Assembly (NCBI GenBank): GCA_012838715.1
Contig: DUOR01000281.1
Span: 1-8,284 of the forward strand
Reading direction: 5' to 3'
Origin: Actinomycetales bacterium
GTDB lineage: Bacteria; Actinomycetota; Actinomycetes; Mycobacteriales; Mycobacteriaceae
Length of the DNA: 8,284 bases
The translations under genes and the position numbers were made by a program. Position 1 is the stretch's first letter; each line of letters starts with the position of its first letter. Shown one piece after another: positions 1 to 6,589 of this stretch. The notes beneath the pieces are model-generated. The model was given only the letters and a program-made list of their open reading frames with translations, had not been told where the DNA came from and did no database searches.

Positions 1-154
1 CCCGGCCCGCGGGCACGGTCTGCGCCCACAGGGACGCCAGCGCGGCGTCGAGGTGATCGGGGTCCACGCGGTGGTAGACGGTCATCAGCACGGCGAGGTC
101 GGCGCGGGCGGCCCGGCTGCCGCGGGCGTCGGGGTTGCTGCGTTCGGCGGTCAC
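1..154 (-). CDS. Family 2 glycosyltransferase, N-terminal fragment (cut by window edge)
   Basis: Seen: an open frame from GTG at 154-152 runs 51 codons off the left edge. Residues 19-50 contain the stretch DLAVLMTVYHRVDPDHLDAA followed by LASLWAQT. This is the usual opening of GT-A fold family 2 glycosyltransferases: a hydrophobic first beta strand, a Y-x-R/G turn, then a helix ending in S-x-x-x-Q-T. The first 18 residues are a hydrophilic, Arg-rich leader. A good ribosome site (AAGGTG, 5-base spacing) supports the GTG. Known of the family: these enzymes transfer a sugar from a nucleotide-sugar donor, usually at the inner membrane face. Inferred: it follows the flippase-like gene by 41 bases on the same strand, so it probably acts in the same cell-surface glycan pathway. 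The DxD metal motif and acceptor domain lie outside the window, so the sugar and the acceptor cannot be named. Confidence 0.72.
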   Translation of the reverse strand, partial: MTAERSNPDARGSRAARADLAVLMTVYHRVDPDHLDAALASLWAQTVPAGR

Positions 155-159
155 GGCTT

Positions 160-165
160 CACCTT
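160..165 (-). promoter_or_regulatory. Ribosome binding site of the glycosyltransferase gene
   Basis: On the minus strand AAGGTG stands 5 bases before the GTG at 154. It decides the start, because the nearer upstream GTG (161-159 on the minus strand) reads GTG-AAG-CCG-TGA and closes at once. Confidence 0.5.
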
Positions 166-195
166 AGATTCACGCGGGGGATTCGGGCGGGTGAC

Positions 196-1500
196 TCACG
201 CCGGCGGCGGGGTGGCGGCGGTGGGCGGCGGCGCGCCCTCCTCGGCCGCGGCGGCGGCCTTCTCCGCGGGGTCGTCGGGGACGACGGCCTTGAGCACGAT
301 GAGGTGGAACAGCACGCCCAGCGCCGGGCCGACGACGAGCGCCAGCACGCTGCGCAGCTCCAGGGTGCCCGGGCCGAAGAGCACCGCCGTGGCGACGACG
401 GTGGCCAGCAGCCAGCCCACCAGGTAGGCGCGGTGCCTGCCGACGGCCAAGGTGACGGCGCCGGTGACCATCAGCACCGCGGTGAACGTGGCGCCCAGGG
501 TCAGGCCGGCGAGGGTGCGGCCGGGGACGAAGTAGTCCGGCTGGAGGATGACCTCCAGGATCCACGGGCCGATGAGCCACGCCAGGGCGGAGCCGAAGAG
601 GCCGAAGGCGAGCAGGGCGCCCAACGGCTTCGACAGCGCGGCCAGGGGACCGCCGGTGGAGCGGACGAAATGGACGATGATGGCGTTCTGGAACTTCTCC
701 AGCGGCATCAGCAGCGGCGCACGGGTCAGGGTGACGGCGTAGGCGATGCCCGCGGCCGTCACGGCGCCGAGGGCGCCCGCCCCGTGGTCGGCGCTGATCT
801 TCACCAGCGTCGGAAAGCCCGTGACCAGCACGGCGGAGGCGCCGGCGGCGGCCATCGCGGTGATCATCAGCGGGATGAACCGGCGGACGGGCACGTCGGC
901 GCGCAGGGTCATCGCGCGGCGGGTGGCCGGCGACACCGCCGCCAGCAGCAGCCAGCTGACCGTGCCGATGACCGTGATCCACAGCCACGCGCCCAGGCCC
1001 CATCCGAACCACCAGGCCAGGGCGGCGGGAACGACGCGGGTGACGATGTCCAGGATGATCAGCGACGCGTACTGCCCCCACAGCTGCGCACCGGAGAGCA
1101 CGCCGGAGACGGCGGCCTGCATCGCGTACATGGCCAGGCCACCGGCCATCAGCAGCACCGCCAGGACATGGCCGTCATGGACGACGAGATCCACCCACAG
1201 CGGGCCGGACAGCGCGAACAGCGCGAAGGTCACCGCGGCCCCCCCGGCGGCGACGGTCAGCGGCCGCGCCCGGACGGTGCCCGGGGGCGGGGCCGCCGCC
1301 GAATCGGGGCGCAGCGAGGACCCGACGGCGCGGGTGGTCTCCTGCATCAGGCCGCCGAGGACGCCCGTCATGGCGAAGAACAAACCCCAGTAGGCGACGA
1401 ACTGCAGGTTGACGTCCGTGCCCAGCCCCCACGCCGACAGAAAGAGGATGGCGAAACTGCCGGCGGCGGCGACGAGCGTCGCCAGGGTCAGCCACTTCAC
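196..1500 (-). CDS. Polysaccharide flippase-like membrane protein (MOP/Wzx type), 434 aa
   Basis: Seen: a very hydrophobic 434-residue protein with about 12 plausible membrane spans, near residues 4-24, 33-53, 81-101, 111-133, 143-165, 167-189, 208-229, 243-263, 293-315, 328-352, 357-376 and 381-404. A cytosolic Ala/Pro-rich tail follows (about 409-434). The N-terminal pattern, with a short first helix, then YWGLFFAMTGVLGGLMQETTR, resembles the opening of polysaccharide-transport proteins of the MOP superfamily (Wzx/RfbX), which usually have 12 spans and 400-500 residues. The start is GTG at 1500. It overlaps the TGA of the M1 peptidase gene by four bases (GTGA) and has no clear ribosome site of its own, which suggests translational coupling. 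Inferred: it flips a lipid-linked glycan across the plasma membrane, working with the glycosyltransferase 41 bases downstream. The fold call rests on topology and a weak motif; another multi-span transporter is possible. Confidence 0.72.
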   Translation of the reverse strand: MKWLTLATLVAAAGSFAILFLSAWGLGTDVNLQFVAYWGLFFAMTGVLGGLMQETTRAVGSSLRPDSAAAPPPGTVRARPLTVAAGGAAVTFALFALSGPLWVDLVVHDGHVLAVLLMAGGLAMYAMQAAVSGVLSGAQLWGQYASLIILDIVTRVVPAALAWWFGWGLGAWLWITVIGTVSWLLLAAVSPATRRAMTLRADVPVRRFIPLMITAMAAAGASAVLVTGFPTLVKISADHGAGALGAVTAAGIAYAVTLTRAPLLMPLEKFQNAIIVHFVRSTGGPLAALSKPLGALLAFGLFGSALAWLIGPWILEVILQPDYFVPGRTLAGLTLGATFTAVLMVTGAVTLAVGRHRAYLVGWLLATVVATAVLFGPGTLELRSVLALVVGPALGVLFHLIVLKAVVPDDPAEKAAAAAEEGAPPPTAATPPPA

Positions 1501-2984
1501 GGCCGCGCCACCGCACCCGAATGGCCCGACGGCGGACGCCCCGGGGAGGTGGTGCCCGCGCGGTCAGCGGAGGCGGAGGACCCGGAACCGGACCCGGAGG
1601 CGCCGTCGGAAAGCCCCGCGCCGCCCAGCGCGGGGTCCACCGGGAAAGGGGGCAGCTCGGCGCGGTTCAGCCACCGCTCGTAGAGGACGTTGAGGTGCGA
1701 GGTGGTCACGCCGGTCTCGCGGCACACGCGGTTGGCCAGCGCCCGGAAGTCGACGGCGTCGACCACCGAGTGCCGGTTGCCGGTGGTCCAGCGGCGCAGC
1801 AGGTCGAAGAAGGCGTCGTCGCCGAGCAGCAGGCGCAGGGCGTGGACGGTGAGGGCGCCGCGCTTGTACAGCCGGTCGTCGAACATCAGGTCCGGGCCCG
1901 GGTCGGCGATGTGGATGTCCTGCGGCAGCTTCGCCAACTCGGCGTGATGCTTGCGGGCGTGCTCGTCGGCGGTCTTGCCGCCGGAGACCTCCGACCACAG
2001 CCACTCCGCGTAGCAGGCGAAACCCTCGTTGAGCCAGATATCGCGCCACTGGGAAATGCCGACGGAATTGCCGAACCACTGGTGCGACAGCTCGTGGGCG
2101 ATGAGGCGGTTCCAGGTGTCCTTGCCGTCGGCGTGGTTGGAGCCGAAAATCGACAGGCCCTGCGCCTCCAGCGGGATCTCCAGCTCGTCCTCGACGATGA
2201 CGACCTTGTAGTCCGGGAAGGGGTACGGCCCGAACATGCGGGCGTACTCGTCGAGCATGCGGCCCTGGTCGCGGAAGTCGTGCTTGGCGCGGGCGACGAG
2301 GTGCGGCGGGACCCACAGGGTCACCGGGGCGGTGTCGCTGGGCATCTCCACCTTGGTGAACTGGCCGACCTGCACGGTGACCAGGTACGACGCCATCGGC
2401 TCGGTGGTGGTGAAGCGCCAGCGGCGTCGGGAGCCGCCGACGGCCGCGGGGGCCTCGGCGCGGCCCGTCGCGACCACCGTGTACGGGGAGTCGGTGACGA
2501 TGGTCAGGTCGTAGTGCGCCTTGACCTCGGGGTCGTCGTCGCAGGGGAACCAGCTGGCGGCGCCGACCGGCTGCGACGCCACCAGCGAGCCGTTCTCCAG
2601 CTCCTCCCAGCCGAGCTCGCCCCAGCGGGACTTCACGGGCCCCGGGTTGCCCGAGTAGCGCACCGTCAGGTTGAGCGTCTCCTCCGGCTCGAGCTGCCGG
2701 TCGAACGTCACCCGCAGCTTCCGCCCGGACTGCCGCCACCGCGCGACGCCGACGGTGGTGCCGTGCGAGTCGGTTTCCGCGGTCACGGAGTCGACGCGCA
2801 GGCCGCCGGTGAAGTCGAGGGTCAGCGCGTCGATGCGCGCGTTGACCTCCATGTGCAGCACGGCGGTGGCGCGCAGGCGGTTCGGCCCGACCCGGTAGTC
2901 CAGGTCGAGGTCGTAGCGTTCCACGCGGAATCCCAGGTTGAAGGGGATTCCGGTGTAGGGGTTGGTCAGTTCGGTGCCGGTCAC
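1497..2984 (-). CDS. M1-family zinc metallopeptidase (short, PepN-like), 495 aa
   Basis: Seen: the M1 zinc signature is complete. HELSH is at residues 297-301 and the third ligand E320 comes exactly 18 residues later in WLNEGF, so H297, H301 and E320 bind zinc and E298 is the catalytic base. Y373 in LYKRGAL fits the conserved transition-state tyrosine. The N-terminal beta-domain spans about 15-210 and the thermolysin-like domain about 230-445. The usual C-terminal helical domain is absent, as in other short actinobacterial M1 enzymes. The exopeptidase motif GxMEN is replaced by PLEAQG (271-276). Residues about 452-495 are a Gly/Ser/Pro-rich tail. There is no signal peptide, so it is probably cytosolic and removes N-terminal residues from peptides. 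The start is GTG at 2984, and the sequence TGTELTNPYTG after it fits the family. It lies 54 bases after the oligopeptidase gene and overlaps the flippase gene, so a shared transcript is likely. Substrate preference is not visible. Confidence 0.93.
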   Translation of the reverse strand: MTGTELTNPYTGIPFNLGFRVERYDLDLDYRVGPNRLRATAVLHMEVNARIDALTLDFTGGLRVDSVTAETDSHGTTVGVARWRQSGRKLRVTFDRQLEPEETLNLTVRYSGNPGPVKSRWGELGWEELENGSLVASQPVGAASWFPCDDDPEVKAHYDLTIVTDSPYTVVATGRAEAPAAVGGSRRRWRFTTTEPMASYLVTVQVGQFTKVEMPSDTAPVTLWVPPHLVARAKHDFRDQGRMLDEYARMFGPYPFPDYKVVIVEDELEIPLEAQGLSIFGSNHADGKDTWNRLIAHELSHQWFGNSVGISQWRDIWLNEGFACYAEWLWSEVSGGKTADEHARKHHAELAKLPQDIHIADPGPDLMFDDRLYKRGALTVHALRLLLGDDAFFDLLRRWTTGNRHSVVDAVDFRALANRVCRETGVTTSHLNVLYERWLNRAELPPFPVDPALGGAGLSDGASGSGSGSSASADRAGTTSPGRPPSGHSGAVARP

Positions 2985-2992
2985 GTCAGGAC

Positions 2993-2998
2993 ACCCTA
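2993..2998 (-). promoter_or_regulatory. Possible -10 element (TAGGGT) or ribosome site just before the M1 peptidase gene
   Basis: In the 54-base gap between the two peptidase genes the minus strand reads TAGGGT, ending 8 bases before the GTG at 2984. It fits the loose actinobacterial -10 (TAnnnT) at a distance that would give a leaderless mRNA. The same bases contain AGGG, which could instead be a weak Shine-Dalgarno at 9-base spacing. No -35 is recognisable. The two readings cannot be separated from sequence. Confidence 0.25.
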
Positions 2999-3038
2999 CT
3001 TGGCGTCGCCCGGCCCGTCCCCGGCCGGACCTCGGCGG

Positions 3039-5138
3039 TCATCGGCCCAGCGTCCGCCACAGCCAGGAGTGGATGAGCGATTCGAGGCGCGCGACCTGCC
3101 TGTTGTCGGCCGCGCCGGCGTGCCCGCCCTCGGTGTTCTCCGAGTAGTCGACGGGCTGCCCCGCCTCCCGCAGCAGCCACACGAGCGTCCGCGCGTGCGC
3201 GGGGTGCACGCGGTCGTCGCGGGTGGAGGTGGTCACCAGCGTCGGCGGGTACGGCCTGTCGCCGTGCTTGGCGACGCGCTGGGTCGGCGACCATTCCCGG
3301 ATCGCCGCGCCCTCGACCTCGTCGTCGGGGTCGCCGTACTCCGCCATCCACGACGCCCCGGCGGACAGCGTGTGATAGCGCAGCATGTCCACCAACGGCA
3401 CCTGGCTGACCACCGCGCCCACAAGTTCCGGGTAGGAGGTCAGGCACACCGCGGACAGCAGGCCGCCGTTGGACCCGCCCCGGACGGCCAGGAGGTCCGG
3501 TGTGGCGTAACCCCGGGCCACGACGTCGGAAAGCACGGCCTGGTGGTCCTCGTGCACCTTCCGGCGGTTGGTCTTCACGGCCTGCGAATGCCAGCCCGGG
3601 CCGAACTCGCCGCCGCCGCGGAGGTTCGCCTCCACCACCAGGCCACCGCGCGACAGCCAGCCGATGCCGCGGACCGCCGAATAGCCCGGCACCAGCGACA
3701 CCTCGAAGCCGCCGTAGGCGTGCACGAGCGTGGGCCGCGGCAGATCGGCGTCCGGGCCGTCGAGCACGCCGGTGATGCGGTAGGGGATGCGCGTGCCGTC
3801 CGCCGACACCGCCCAATGCAGGCGCGTGCCCATTCCCGTGGCGTCGAAGAAGGCGGGGGCGCGGCGCACGACGTCGGGTTCGGCGCCCGAGCCGGACTCC
3901 GTGCGCCACAGCGTCGCCGGCTCCAGCGTGGAGGAACCGCCCAGCCACATCTCGTTGCCGAGGGTGGGGGAGGTGCGCACCATCGTCACGGTCACGGAGT
4001 CGGGGAGCGCCGGCGCGGGAGCCTCCGCCCACGTGCCGATGTCCCGGACCTCCAGCTGCGTCGCCACGTCCCGCAGCAGCGTGAACACCAGATGATCGCG
4101 GGTCCACGCCACCGACTGCAGCGACGTGCGGTCGTCCGGCAGGAACAGCGTCTCGTAACCGCGATCGCCGGCGAGCCAGTCGTCGATGCGGGCGACGGCC
4201 AGGGCGCCCGCGGGCAGCCCCAGGTAGTCGGTGCGCGGCATGAGCAGCAGCCACTCCCGGTGCACGCTGACGCGGCAATCGTCGGGGACCTCGATGATCT
4301 GCAGGCCGTCGTCGACGGCGATGAACCGGCGCGAACGGTAGAAATCGATGGCCCGCTCCACGAACAGCCGCTCGAAACCCTCGGTGGCGTCGAACCAGCC
4401 GCCCACCGCGACGTCGTCGTCATGCCCCGCGAACACCAGCTCCGACTCGGCCAGCTCCCGGCCGCGCCGCCAGCGCCGCACCTGCTTCGGGTAGCCGGAC
4501 TCGGTGAGGCTGCCCGGCCCCATGTCCGTGCCCACCAGAATCTCGTCGCGGGACACCCACGACACGTCCGACTTCGCCTCCGGCAGCTGGAACGGGTCGT
4601 CCTCCACGAACTCGAGCGTCGCCAGATCGAACTCGCGGATCACCGACGCATCCGCCCCGCCCCGCGACAGATGCACCAGCGCGCGGTCGTAGTCGGGGTA
4701 GCGCGCCTGCGCGCCCTTCCACACCCAGTTCTCGCCCTCGGCCGCAGCCAGGGCGTCGACGTCGATCACCGTCTCCCACTCGGTGGCGGTCCGTTCCCGC
4801 GTGCCGACGCCGTCCGCGCCGTCGCCCGACGGCACATCGGCCGCGCCGGGCATCCCCGCCAGGAAGGACTCCAGGGACGTCCGCCGCCACAGGCCGCGCG
4901 GATGGTCCGCGTCGCGCCAGAAGTTGTACAGGTAATCGCCCCGGCGCACCGGGTAGGGGATGCGGGCGTCGGTGTCCAGCGCCGCGAGGATGGATTCCTC
5001 CAGTTCCCCGCGCAACGGGCCGTCGTCCAGGAGGTCGTCGGTTTCCGCAGACCGGGCGCGCGCCCAATCGAGCGCCCGCCCGCCCTCGATCTCATCGAGC
5101 CAGGCGGGCAGGACATCGGTGGAAATGAAAGACCCCAT
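3039..5138 (-). CDS. Prolyl oligopeptidase family serine peptidase (S9A), 699 aa
   Basis: Seen: the S9A architecture is full length (family about 680-730 residues). The N-terminal propeller region covers about 1-430 and includes the family-typical stretch YNFWRDADHPRGLWRRTSLE at 71-90. The C-terminal alpha/beta-hydrolase domain covers about 440-699. The catalytic triad is visible: S556 in GGSNGG (554-559), Asp in TRDDRVHP (641/642) and H673 in EGGHAGA. The stretch NLRGGGEFGPGWH (505-517) is also characteristic. Known of the family: these peptidases cut short peptides internally, after proline (POP) or basic residues (oligopeptidase B), and the propeller excludes folded proteins. There is no signal peptide, so it is cytosolic. 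ATG 5138 is the start, 6 bases after a TAAGTT -10-like element, with no Shine-Dalgarno, so the mRNA may be leaderless. The M1 gene follows after 54 bases, suggesting that the two peptidases act together in peptide turnover. Proline or basic specificity cannot be settled by eye. Confidence 0.94.
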   Translation of the reverse strand: MGSFISTDVLPAWLDEIEGGRALDWARARSAETDDLLDDGPLRGELEESILAALDTDARIPYPVRRGDYLYNFWRDADHPRGLWRRTSLESFLAGMPGAADVPSGDGADGVGTRERTATEWETVIDVDALAAAEGENWVWKGAQARYPDYDRALVHLSRGGADASVIREFDLATLEFVEDDPFQLPEAKSDVSWVSRDEILVGTDMGPGSLTESGYPKQVRRWRRGRELAESELVFAGHDDDVAVGGWFDATEGFERLFVERAIDFYRSRRFIAVDDGLQIIEVPDDCRVSVHREWLLLMPRTDYLGLPAGALAVARIDDWLAGDRGYETLFLPDDRTSLQSVAWTRDHLVFTLLRDVATQLEVRDIGTWAEAPAPALPDSVTVTMVRTSPTLGNEMWLGGSSTLEPATLWRTESGSGAEPDVVRRAPAFFDATGMGTRLHWAVSADGTRIPYRITGVLDGPDADLPRPTLVHAYGGFEVSLVPGYSAVRGIGWLSRGGLVVEANLRGGGEFGPGWHSQAVKTNRRKVHEDHQAVLSDVVARGYATPDLLAVRGGSNGGLLSAVCLTSYPELVGAVVSQVPLVDMLRYHTLSAGASWMAEYGDPDDEVEGAAIREWSPTQRVAKHGDRPYPPTLVTTSTRDDRVHPAHARTLVWLLREAGQPVDYSENTEGGHAGAADNRQVARLESLIHSWLWRTLGR

Positions 5139-5161
5139 GACCCGAACTTAGGTCATGGGGT
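5132..5161. repeat. Perfect inverted repeat covering the oligopeptidase start (11-bp arms, 8-bp spacer)
   Basis: Plus-strand ACCCCATGACC (5132-5142) is the exact reverse complement of GGTCATGGGGT (5151-5161), with CGAACTTA between. The inner arm contains the ATG start of the oligopeptidase gene and the spacer contains its -10-like TAAGTT. It could be an operator for a dimeric regulator blocking the promoter. If transcription starts upstream, it could instead form an RNA hairpin that hides the start codon. Confidence 0.6.
5145..5150 (-). promoter_or_regulatory. -10 element of the oligopeptidase promoter, probably giving a leaderless mRNA
   Basis: Minus-strand TAAGTT fits TAnnnT and ends 6 bases before the ATG at 5138, so transcription would begin at or next to the start codon. 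No AGGAG-like sequence precedes the ATG, which agrees with leaderless translation. The upstream ATG in the outer repeat arm reads ATG-ACC-TAA and closes immediately. No consensus -35 was found. Confidence 0.45.
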
Positions 5162-5171
5162 GCGCGGCCCG

Positions 5172-5185
5172 GGCCGGTACCGGCC
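5172..5185. repeat. 14-bp perfect palindrome GGCCGGTACCGGCC
   Basis: A spacerless self-complementary stretch in the 106-bp gap between the mycolyltransferase stop and the oligopeptidase start, 34 bp upstream of that ATG. It could be a protein-binding site or a second hairpin behind the mycolyltransferase gene. Short GC palindromes are expected in DNA of this composition, so no function is assigned. Confidence 0.3.
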
Positions 5186-5212
5186 AAGCGGTCCGCCCGG
5201 GGCGCGGGAAAG

Positions 5213-5235
5213 GGGCGGGAAGCGCATCCCCGCCC
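5213..5235 (-). terminator. Hairpin terminator candidate behind the mycolyltransferase gene
   Basis: Starting 9 bases after the TAG at 5245, the minus-strand RNA can fold GGGCGGGGA against UUCCCGCCC. This gives a 9-bp stem (one G:U, one A:U) with a UGCGC loop, followed by C-UUU. The stem is strong but the U tract is only three bases, so termination may be partial. Its position, before the separate promoter of the next gene, fits a terminator. Confidence 0.5.
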
Positions 5236-5244
5236 GCTGCCGTC

Positions 5245-6366
5245 CTAGTCGTCGAGGTCGTCGGGGAAGAGGACGTCGGAGAAGAGGACGTCCCAGGACT
5301 CGTACAGGTCATCCTGCCAGTAGCCCCACGAGTGGGTGCCGCTGTTGTTCAGGTCCCAGTGGATGTCCGTGGCGCCGAGGGAATCCATGCGGGCCTTGAA
5401 CGTCTGGGTGCACATGTTGGTCACGCCCTCGATGGCGGAACCGGTGGTGCGCTGCGCGATGAGCTGGGCCTCCTGGTCGACCGTCGGGTTGGCGGTGGTG
5501 TCCCACTCGCCCCACAGGCCGGTGCCGTTGGAGATGAACATCGGCTGGTTGATCAGGTTCTCGGCGTTGATGAGCGAGTCGTTGTAGTTCCACAGCTCGC
5601 CCGGGCGCGGGCCCCACATCTGCTCCGCGCTGACGTTGGCGCGGTCCAGGACGGTCTGGACGGCCAGGGCGCCGGCCTCGTCGGCCACGTTCGCGCAGCC
5701 GGAGAAGGAGCCGACGCCGTCGTAAAGCCCCGGGTTGTGCTGCGCGAAGTTCAGCACCGACGTCGCCGACATGGACATGCCGATGATGCCGCGCTTGCCG
5801 TTGCCGCCAATCTCCGCCTCGAGGGGGCCCGGGAGCTCCTGCGTCAGGAAGGTCTCCCACATCTGGGCGCCGAACTGGGTGTCCGAGCTGACCCAGTCGG
5901 TGTAGTACGAGAACGCGCCGGCCTGGACGATGACGACGTTGACGTCCTTGTCCGAGAAGAACTCGATGATGTTGGTCTGGTACAGCCAGGACGCGACGCC
6001 CTCGCCGCCGTCAGCGCCGTTCAGGACGTACAGGGTCGGGCGCGGGGCGGTGCGCTCCGCGCCCTCGGGGCGAATCCACACCAGCGGCACGCCGCGGTCC
6101 ATGGCCGGGGCGGAGGCCCAGACCTCCTCGACGTTGTCGTGGCCCGCGATCAGGTCGCGCCAACCGAGGTCGAGGCTCTTGACCTGCTCGCTGAATTGGC
6201 CCTCGAAGAAGATTTCCGACTGGCCGTTCGCGGCCTGCCCGGCGGACTGCTCAATCGGCTGCTCGGCCGGCTGGGCCAGGGCGGACGGGGCGGCGGCGAC
6301 CGGGAGGAGCGCCACGAGCGCTGCCGCGGCGGCGGCCTTCATGCGGTGGGTGCGGGTGTGCTGCAT
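5245..6366 (-). CDS. Exported mycolyltransferase (antigen 85 / Cmt-type esterase), 373 aa
   Basis: Seen: a Sec-type signal peptide has a basic start (residues 1-10), hydrophobic core (11-26) and cleavage site SALA|Q after residue 31. The mature alpha/beta-hydrolase carries the nucleophile elbow GMSMS (196-200, nucleophile S198), a likely acid E287 after NGTG, and H345 in THSWGYWQDDL, equivalent to the HSWEYW motif of antigen 85. Its only two cysteines, C224 and C319, could form a disulfide. The 373-residue length fits single-domain corynebacterial enzymes. Known of the family: they move mycolyl groups from trehalose monomycolate to trehalose or arabinogalactan, and in corynebacteria one member O-mycoloylates small porins. 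ATG 6366 is preferred over the ATG at codon 9 because of GGAG at 6-base spacing. It diverges from a 41-codon porin-like gene 223 bp away, so the two may be functionally paired. Which acceptor it uses is not determinable here. Confidence 0.93.
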   Translation of the reverse strand: MQHTRTHRMKAAAAAALVALLPVAAAPSALAQPAEQPIEQSAGQAANGQSEIFFEGQFSEQVKSLDLGWRDLIAGHDNVEEVWASAPAMDRGVPLVWIRPEGAERTAPRPTLYVLNGADGGEGVASWLYQTNIIEFFSDKDVNVVIVQAGAFSYYTDWVSSDTQFGAQMWETFLTQELPGPLEAEIGGNGKRGIIGMSMSATSVLNFAQHNPGLYDGVGSFSGCANVADEAGALAVQTVLDRANVSAEQMWGPRPGELWNYNDSLINAENLINQPMFISNGTGLWGEWDTTANPTVDQEAQLIAQRTTGSAIEGVTNMCTQTFKARMDSLGATDIHWDLNNSGTHSWGYWQDDLYESWDVLFSDVLFPDDLDD

Positions 6367-6372
6367 CAGGTG

Positions 6373-6377
6373 CTCCA
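6373..6377 (-). promoter_or_regulatory. Ribosome binding site of the mycolyltransferase gene
   Basis: Minus-strand TGGAG lies 6 bases before the ATG at 6366. It selects this ATG over the in-frame ATG eight codons downstream. Confidence 0.55.
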
Positions 6378-6441
6378 GAAAAAGATTGTGGGCGGCGGGG
6401 ACCCGGGACCAGGGTTAACCCGGCCCATGAAATCCCTGCGT

Positions 6442-6478
6442 ACCCTACCGCACCCGTGACAACGCCGCGATAAATGTA
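6442..6478 (-). promoter_or_regulatory. Candidate promoter region of the mycolyltransferase gene (two -10-like elements)
   Basis: The minus strand offers TACATT (6478-6473), which fits the corynebacterial TAnAnT -10, and TAGGGT (6447-6442), which fits TAnnnT. They would give 5' leaders of about 100 and 70 bases. Neither has a convincing -35 at 16-18 bp. The rest of the leader (6378-6441) is GC-rich and holds only a short palindrome, GGGTTAACCC, at 6412-6421. Confidence 0.3.
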
Positions 6479-6523
6479 GCGGCCGGGGGCGTTCGGGGAT
6501 CCGGGGTCGCGTGAACCGGATTG

Positions 6524-6577
6524 GTGAACTAAGTTACGTGTGTGACTGACGGTACCATTGTGACTGATGTGACGACG
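6524..6577 (+). repeat. Array of six tandem 9-bp direct repeats, GTGAC-like; possible response-regulator site
   Basis: Reading in 9-base steps gives GTGAACTAA (6524), GTTACGTGT (6533), GTGACTGAC (6542), GGTACCATT (6551), GTGACTGAT (6560) and GTGACGACG (6569). Three units have GTGAC exactly, two match four of five bases and one (GGTAC) three of five. The phase is unbroken and the array ends one base before the ribosome site of the small gene. On the other strand the core reads GTCAC. From memory, M. tuberculosis MtrA is reported to bind direct repeats of a GTCACAgcg-like 9-mer, and corynebacterial MtrA boxes use related GTnAC cores. The MtrA assignment is inference; another OmpR-family regulator is possible. 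Confidence 0.5.
6553..6558 (+). promoter_or_regulatory. Candidate -10 element of the 41-codon gene (TACCAT)
   Basis: TACCAT fits TAnnnT and would place the transcript start near 6565, leaving a 25-base leader with the ribosome site. TAAGTT at 6530-6535 is an alternative, with a leader of about 48 bases. Both lie inside the 9-bp repeat array and neither has a clear -35, which would suit a promoter that depends on or is blocked by the protein binding the array. Confidence 0.3.
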
Positions 6578-6583
6578 AAAGGA
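6578..6583 (+). promoter_or_regulatory. Ribosome binding site of the 41-codon gene
   Basis: AAAGGA stands 6 bases before ATG 6590. This near-ideal spacing is a main reason to accept the very short reading frame as a gene. Confidence 0.65.
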
Positions 6584-6589
6584 AACACC

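Noticed and set aside
170..1683. Long overlapping frames on both strands within the flippase gene region
   Set aside because: Only the minus-strand frame 196-1500 gives a coherent hydrophobic 12-span protein; the others are Arg/Gly-rich shadows.
1521..5399. A 1292-codon open frame on the plus strand, antisense to both peptidase genes
   Set aside because: It mirrors GC-rich codon usage of the opposite strand, shows low-complexity Arg/Gly/Val/His composition and no domain, and lies fully over two genes with intact catalytic motifs.
6412..6421. GGGTTAACCC palindrome in the mycolyltransferase leader
   Set aside because: It is ten bases without spacer, matches no regulator motif I recognise, and is short enough to arise by chance.
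6541..6573. GlxR (CRP-type) binding site suggested by repeated TGTGA
   Set aside because: GlxR needs TGTGA-N6-TCACA. The second half-site is absent; the TGTGA copies are direct repeats and fit the 9-bp array better.
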